This document shows, piece after piece, positions 56,748 through 60,762 of a DNA stretch of 60,762 nt (within the stretch, counting starts at the first letter, position 1; each line of letters begins with the position of its first letter). The stretch is from CAG-1031 sp964556785 (GTDB lineage Bacteria; Bacteroidota; Bacteroidia; Bacteroidales; Muribaculaceae): assembly GCA_964556785.1 (NCBI GenBank), contig CAZKXM010000001.1, positions 1 to 60,762 on the forward strand, given 5' to 3'. Position numbers and translations under genes: made by a program. The notes under the pieces are model-generated. The model searched no databases. It saw only the letters and a program-made list of their open reading frames with translations, and had not been told where the DNA came from.

Positions 56748-56755
56748 TAACTTTG
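56748..56755 (+). promoter_or_regulatory. -7 box for prmA
   Basis: TAACTTTG lies 26 bases before the prmA ATG. No TTTG at -33. Confidence 0.45.
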
Positions 56756-56781
56756 CCCGTAGAACCCCCAAACAGGCATAA

Positions 56782-57627
56782 ATGAACGATTACATAGAGG
56801 CGCGCATCGACCTGTCGCCTTGCTCTGAAACCATAACCGACATTGCGGCAGCCATGCTGGCCGATGTCGGCTTTGAGAGTTTTGTGGCTGACGAAAACGG
56901 CCTCACAGCCTATATCCGCAAAGAGCTGTTCAACCGCGAAGCGATCGGCGACGCCCTCGAAGCTATGCCGGTCGACACCGAGGCGAAAATCAGTGTCACC
57001 GAGATCGAGGGGCGCGACTGGAATGCCGAATGGGAGCGCAACTATTTCCAGCCCATTGTAGCCGGAGGCGGCCGCTGCGTGATCCACAGTTCGTTTCACA
57101 CCGGATATCCCGAAGCTGAATTCGATATCACCATCGATCCCAAGATGGCGTTCGGAACAGGCCATCATGCCACGACATCTCTCATAATCGACCGCCTCCT
57201 CGAAATGCCGCTCAAGGGGCGCAAGGTGATGGACATGGGCACCGGAACAGCGATCCTCGCCATCCTTGCAGCCATGCGCGGAGCCGAGGTGAAAGCCGTT
57301 GAAATCGACGAGTTCGCCCACACGAATGCACTCGAAAACGTGAAACTAAACGGACATCCGGAAATTGAAATAGCACTCGGCGATGCGTCGGCACTCGAAT
57401 CGGTTTCAGACATCGACCTCTTTCTGGCAAACATTAACCGCAATGTCATCACGGCTGATCTGCCCCTCTATGCCCGGACGCTCGCTCCGGGAGCCGACGT
57501 GATTCTCAGCGGATTCTACGTAGAGGATATTCCCGTTGTTGCCCGGGCAGCGGCTCAGTGCGGGCTCGCGGTTGTTGACCACACCGAGCGAAACCGTTGG
57601 GCATCAATCCATCTCAAAGCCTCATAA
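56782..57627 (+). CDS. prmA: Ribosomal protein L11 methyltransferase
   Basis: A 281-residue SAM-dependent enzyme that trimethylates L11. Substrate-recognition N-domain (DVGFESFVADENGLTAYIRK) then the linker EGRDWNAEWERNYFQPIVAG. The methyltransferase fold has MAFGTGHHATTSLIIDRL near residues 120-137, motif I VMDMGTGTAILAILAAMRGA near 150-169, motif II VKAVEIDEFA and the catalytic-loop DLFLANINRNVI near 213-224 (N-I-N in place of the common N-I-L). Length is normal for the family. Confidence 0.94.
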   Translation: MNDYIEARIDLSPCSETITDIAAAMLADVGFESFVADENGLTAYIRKELFNREAIGDALEAMPVDTEAKISVTEIEGRDWNAEWERNYFQPIVAGGGRCVIHSSFHTGYPEAEFDITIDPKMAFGTGHHATTSLIIDRLLEMPLKGRKVMDMGTGTAILAILAAMRGAEVKAVEIDEFAHTNALENVKLNGHPEIEIALGDASALESVSDIDLFLANINRNVITADLPLYARTLAPGADVILSGFYVEDIPVVARAAAQCGLAVVDHTERNRWASIHLKAS

Positions 57628-57664
57628 CCAACTTCATTCCATCACCTTCCATCACAAAGCCTCC

Positions 57665-58207
57665 ATGAATATATTGCGCAAGTTAATGCTTTGGGCTGCC
57701 ATCGCAACCGCGACACAGGCACTGTGTCAGCAGGCCCAGACTGAAAACCACTGTAAATTCACGTGGGGCGCCGATGCGGGCGCATCGGTAGATGTGGTGG
57801 GCAACGACATGTCAACCTTAGCCCTTAACGCCTACTTCGGCTGGCAGAACCCCTATGTCGACATCATGGGAGTGGGTGCCGGCATCGACATGATGGTGAG
57901 CAACAATGCCCGCGCCTTTCCCCTCTTCGGCATTCTGCGCACAAGCTTCCGCGACAAGCCCTCGCTTTGTTTCATGGATCTCCGCTTCGGAGCCGTGCTC
58001 AACGAGATGTGGGACACCTCCCGCAAATGTGCGGTTTACGCCTCTCCCGGCGTGGGCTTCAATCTCGCCTTCAGCAAAAAATTCAAGAGCTACATCATTA
58101 TCTCTTACACATACAACGGCTTAAAATTCACTTCGGCCGATGCCGACCCTATCGACACATTCAACGGCCTCCACTCGGTTGACGCGCGGATAGGCATCAG
58201 CTTCTGA
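57665..58207 (+). CDS. Small exported beta-barrel protein
   Basis: A 180-residue protein with a signal peptide (LMLWAAIATATQALCQQA). The rest has amphipathic strands (WGADAGASVDVVGNDMSTLA, LNAYFGWQNPYVDIMGVGAG, YIIISYTYNGLKFTSADADP, VDARIGISF at the end), like small outer-membrane barrels in Bacteroidales. The start at 57665 is chosen because it opens the signal peptide; an earlier in-frame start lies in prmA. It follows prmA by 37 bases. Function unknown. Confidence 0.7.
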   Translation: MNILRKLMLWAAIATATQALCQQAQTENHCKFTWGADAGASVDVVGNDMSTLALNAYFGWQNPYVDIMGVGAGIDMMVSNNARAFPLFGILRTSFRDKPSLCFMDLRFGAVLNEMWDTSRKCAVYASPGVGFNLAFSKKFKSYIIISYTYNGLKFTSADADPIDTFNGLHSVDARIGISF

Positions 58208-58295
58208 AAAAATAATGCTTGCGCTTACCTGACACCCTGTCTCAGCGAACCGTCAGGGGCGAAAACGTGTTGTAAATTCATTAACACAATGAATT

Positions 58296-59990
58296 ATGGA
58301 CACTAAAAAGCCAAAAAAAGTCGCCGGACAGGTTGCCGAGATGCTTGCCGACGCTGGTGTGAAACACCTCTATGCCATTACGGGCGACAGCCTGAACGAT
58401 CTTACTGATGCAATAGCTGCCGACGGAAGGGTTAAGTTTGTCCACATGCGCCATGAAGAATCGGGCGCGTTTGCCGCAAGCGCCGAAGCCCAACTGACCG
58501 GACGGCTCGCTGCCTGCGCCGGCAGTAGCGGCCCGGGACACGTACACCTGATCAACGGCCTCTATGATGCCCAGCGCAGCAATGCGCCGGTGCTCGCCAT
58601 TGCATCGACATGCGCGTCGGCAATGTTCGGCACGGAGTATTTTCAGGAAACCAACCCTACCCTGCTGTTCTCAAACTGCAACGTCTACAACGAGATGGCC
58701 GTCACCCCCACCCAGGTTCCCCACATGCTTCAGGCTGCAATGCAGGAGGCTGTGGGTCGCGGCGGTGTCGGTGTGGTTGGTCTTCCCGCCGATGTGATAG
58801 GTCAGCCCGCTGTCGACTCATACGCTTCAACCACTCCTCTTTACACCCGGCGCCTCCCCGAGCCGTCAGCTGCCGAGATCGATGCTGCGGCAAAACTCAT
58901 CAACGAGGGTGCTACGGTTGCCATCTTTGCCGGCCACGGAGCAAGCGGAGCCGCCGATCTGGTCAACGAGCTGTCAGAGAAACTCAACGCCCCTATGGCC
59001 ACGACCTACAAGAGTCAGCTCGAACTCATGGGAAAATGCAAGAACTATGTCGGCCACATGGCATACCTTGGAATGTGGTCGGCTGAGCAGGCTGTCGCTT
59101 CGGCCGATGTGCTGATTTTGCTGGGCATGAACTTCCCCTATCCCGGATTCTTCCCCGATGACAAAAAGACAATTCAGGTTGATGTGAGGGCTGAGCGACT
59201 TGGACGCAAGACCAAGGTTGACGTAGGTGTTAGATCTGACGTAGGCCTGTTCCTGTCGGCGTTGCTACCGAAGGTTAATGCTAAACCCGACACCACCTTC
59301 CTCAACGGGGCCCTTTCCGATTATGCCGCCATCAAGGAGAAATTCGCCGAGCCGGTGAAGAATCCCGGTACAAATGGCTCGATACGCCCCGAATACATGC
59401 TCAGCCTGCTTGACCGGCTGGCCGACGACAATGCCGTGTTTACCGTTGACACAGGCATGAACAATCTTTGGACCTCCCACTATCTCACCCAGAAAGTCGA
59501 TCGCCGCATGTTAGGCTCGTTCTCTCACGGATCCATGGCCAATGCCATGCCGATGGCTATCGGGGCGAAGTTTGCCTGCCCCGACAGGCAGGTGATAGCC
59601 GTGTGTGGCGACGGCGGTTTCGCCATGCTGATGGGTGAATTGCTCACAATAGTGCAATATAACCTTCCCGTCAAGCTGCTCGTTGCCGACAACCGCAGCC
59701 TCGCCTTTGTCAAATGGGAAATGGAGATGGCCGGCCTGACTCCGAATGAAACCGACCTGAAAAATCCCGACTTCGGTAAGATGGCCGAGGTGGTGGGGCT
59801 CCAAGCCGAGACTGTCGACGATCCCGCCGAGCTCGAAGCCGCTATGAAGCGCTGGCTGGCAGCCGACGGCCCTGCCCTTCTGTCAGTTGTCACCGATACT
59901 GACGCTGCCTCCTTCAGCTTCTCAGAAAAGCTCATGGAGTCAGCACGCCCCGGAAATCCGCTGAGCAACTTCGGCCCGTTAGGTAGCTGA
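58296..59990 (+). CDS. poxB: Thiamine-diphosphate pyruvate oxidase/dehydrogenase (quinone)
   Basis: A 564-residue enzyme of the ThDP-dependent acetolactate synthase/PoxB superfamily; PoxB converts pyruvate to acetate and CO2, passing electrons to quinone via FAD. The N-terminal domain has YAITGDSLNDLTDAI and the ThDP-activating Glu in VHMRHEESGAFAASAEA. The middle FAD-binding domain includes VLILLGMNFPYPGFFPDDKK. The C-domain has the ThDP motif VCGDGGFAMLMGELLTIVQY ending in DNRS. It lacks a recognisable C-terminal lipid-binding helix like that in E. coli PoxB. PoxB is favoured by closest motif resemblance; a related oxidase cannot be ruled out. Confidence 0.82.
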   Translation: MDTKKPKKVAGQVAEMLADAGVKHLYAITGDSLNDLTDAIAADGRVKFVHMRHEESGAFAASAEAQLTGRLAACAGSSGPGHVHLINGLYDAQRSNAPVLAIASTCASAMFGTEYFQETNPTLLFSNCNVYNEMAVTPTQVPHMLQAAMQEAVGRGGVGVVGLPADVIGQPAVDSYASTTPLYTRRLPEPSAAEIDAAAKLINEGATVAIFAGHGASGAADLVNELSEKLNAPMATTYKSQLELMGKCKNYVGHMAYLGMWSAEQAVASADVLILLGMNFPYPGFFPDDKKTIQVDVRAERLGRKTKVDVGVRSDVGLFLSALLPKVNAKPDTTFLNGALSDYAAIKEKFAEPVKNPGTNGSIRPEYMLSLLDRLADDNAVFTVDTGMNNLWTSHYLTQKVDRRMLGSFSHGSMANAMPMAIGAKFACPDRQVIAVCGDGGFAMLMGELLTIVQYNLPVKLLVADNRSLAFVKWEMEMAGLTPNETDLKNPDFGKMAEVVGLQAETVDDPAELEAAMKRWLAADGPALLSVVTDTDAASFSFSEKLMESARPGNPLSNFGPLGS

Positions 59991-60016
59991 TTCGATTTCC
60001 GTCACAACAGAAATAA

Positions 60017-60052
60017 CAAGGCCCGCTGAAAAAATTCGGCGGGCCTTGGTTT
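60017..60052 (+). terminator. Terminator between poxB and the phosphorylase gene
   Basis: A 14-pair stem (one G-T) joins 60017-60030 (CAAGGCCCGCTGAA) to 60035-60048 (TTCGGCGGGCCTTG), with an AAAA loop. GGTTTATTC follows on the plus strand. It lies between two convergent genes and probably serves both. Confidence 0.8.
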
Positions 60053-60076
60053 ATTCAGATTGATTATTGAGCCGTA

Positions 60077-60762
60077 TCAGATCCAGCGAACGAACGCGAA
60101 GTCCTGACGGGTGGGCAGGTCGGCATTCTTGGGGAAGAGACGGAAGGCATAGCGGAACATGCCGGGATCATGGAGGCGACCGTTGTAAACAAAGGTTGCC
60201 ACATTGCCGTCGAGCTGTGTCAGCTCAAATTCACTCGACTCCTCAAACTCCTCCTGACCGTTGACGATCTTGTAGACAACCATCTCGAGTCCAAGGTCGC
60301 GGCCAATGCCGTTAGTGTCGACAACAGCCTTGAAATGGAACTCCTGACCGGTGTTTCCGGCACCCGAGAGCTGATCAACGCCATCGAGCGACAGCACTTT
60401 CACTCCGTCCCACTCGCGGGCAAACTTTTCTTTCCAAGCAGCCATCTCGCGCGCTTTGCGGAAGTTGTCGGCTGCCAGCGAATCAAAGCGGCGTGCCTCT
60501 TTGTCATAGAAGCGCGAGATATAATCGTCGATCATTCGCTTCATGGTGAAGTGAGGCGCGATATTGCCGATCGAACGCTTGATATACTGGATCCACTCAG
60601 GCGAGTAGCCCTTCGAATTCTTGGCGAAGTAGAGAGGCACGATCTCGATTTCGAGCATCGAATAGATTGTAGCTGCGTCAAGCTTGTCCTGCTGACCCTG
60701 ATCGGCGCAAGTGCGCTTCTCGGTGAGAGCCCATCCGGCTTTTTCGTCGAAGCGATAGCCTT
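60077..60762 (-). CDS. Alpha-glucan phosphorylase, C-terminal part (partial)
   Basis: The frame is open to the window edge, so about the last 227 residues are present. FDEKAGWALTEKRT, DKLDAATIYSMLEIEIVPL, YFAKNSKGYSPEWIQYIKRS and PHFTMKRMIDDYISRFYD match the C-terminal region of the Bacteroidales alpha-glucan-family phosphorylase (DUF3417-containing), which releases glucose-1-phosphate from glycogen or maltodextrins. The end forms a beta-rich domain finishing KNADLPTRQDFAFVRWI. The catalytic PLP lysine and N-terminal domain are outside the window. An internal ATG near 60658 gives only a fragment. Confidence 0.88.
   Translation of the reverse strand, partial: GYRFDEKAGWALTEKRTCADQGQQDKLDAATIYSMLEIEIVPLYFAKNSKGYSPEWIQYIKRSIGNIAPHFTMKRMIDDYISRFYDKEARRFDSLAADNFRKAREMAAWKEKFAREWDGVKVLSLDGVDQLSGAGNTGQEFHFKAVVDTNGIGRDLGLEMVVYKIVNGQEEFEESSEFELTQLDGNVATFVYNGRLHDPGMFRYAFRLFPKNADLPTRQDFAFVRWI

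Noticed and set aside
58228..58257. Terminator after the small barrel gene
   Set aside because: CCTGAC/GTCAGG gives only 6 bp with a long loop and no T-run.
1..60762. tRNA, rRNA or CRISPR loci
   Set aside because: No T-loop GTTCRA-type cloverleaf, rRNA core or regularly spaced repeats were seen on either strand by eye; a dedicated scan was not possible.

Overview
The window looks like chromosomal DNA from a gut-type Bacteroidales, most likely Muribaculaceae; this is inferred from gene content and not tested by phylogeny. Supporting signs are promoter boxes of the Bacteroidota type (TAnnTTTG, several with TTTG 19-20 bases upstream), no obvious Shine-Dalgarno sequences, and families typical of the order: DUF5063 next to nadD, DUF3332, PorT-like barrels, an HU-CCDC81/SPOR protein, the long IspG, the Lys-type SerA and C-terminal tails resembling type IX sorting signals. 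Most of the sequence is GC-rich, densely packed core genome, with many 1-, 4- and 8-base overlaps between genes.

Layout. 1-1776: end of thrS, then infC-rpmI-rplT. 1957-8500: an accessory stretch interrupting core genes. It holds an outer-membrane barrel, an AT-rich exported MBG/Big2 adhesin-like gene that is broken (an apparent frameshift in a T7 tract in its signal peptide plus an in-frame TAG), an IS3-type transposase remnant, a small lipoprotein, two related structured leader elements (6915-7009 and 8066-8152), and an unassigned small-RNA candidate (8273-8374). 8529-9695: hpt-adk. 9727-12323 (minus): yicC-gmk-nadD-DUF5063. 12400: tsaB. 13092-20444 (minus): purH-mreB-mreC-mreD-mrdA-rodA, the rod-shape and elongation machinery. 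20579: flavodoxin. 21170-23201 (minus): serC-serA. 23439: exported protein. 24405: rarA. 25784-31343 (plus): purM, MltF-like lipoprotein, DUF3332 lipoprotein, DedA, rpe and an ATP-grasp-like protein. 31321-32815 (minus): TPR protein and ribH. 33004-34840: mtnN-luxS-AlbA_2 protein. 34926: porin-like barrel. 35640-42565: a tightly packed six-gene unit purE-ispG-ribD-amylase-PQQ propeller-esterase. 42545-46495 (minus): TolC/HlyD/MFS efflux operon. 46872: purL. 50651-55318 (minus): HU-SPOR protein, nitroreductase, DUF2520, kdsC, maf, symporter. 55485-56741: a cassette of four small membrane or charged proteins. 56782-58207: prmA and a small barrel. 58296: pyruvate oxidase-like enzyme. The end of an alpha-glucan phosphorylase closes the window on the minus strand.

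Functional themes are nucleotide metabolism (purE, purL, purM, purH, hpt, adk and gmk, with the pur genes scattered), envelope growth and maintenance, translation, riboflavin and isoprenoid synthesis, and SAH recycling with AI-2 production. The regions most worth following up are the paired leader elements and the small-RNA candidate at 6.9-8.5 kb. Next come three genes whose start codon lies only 8-9 bases after a consensus -7 box, and a pair of divergent promoters that overlap each other.
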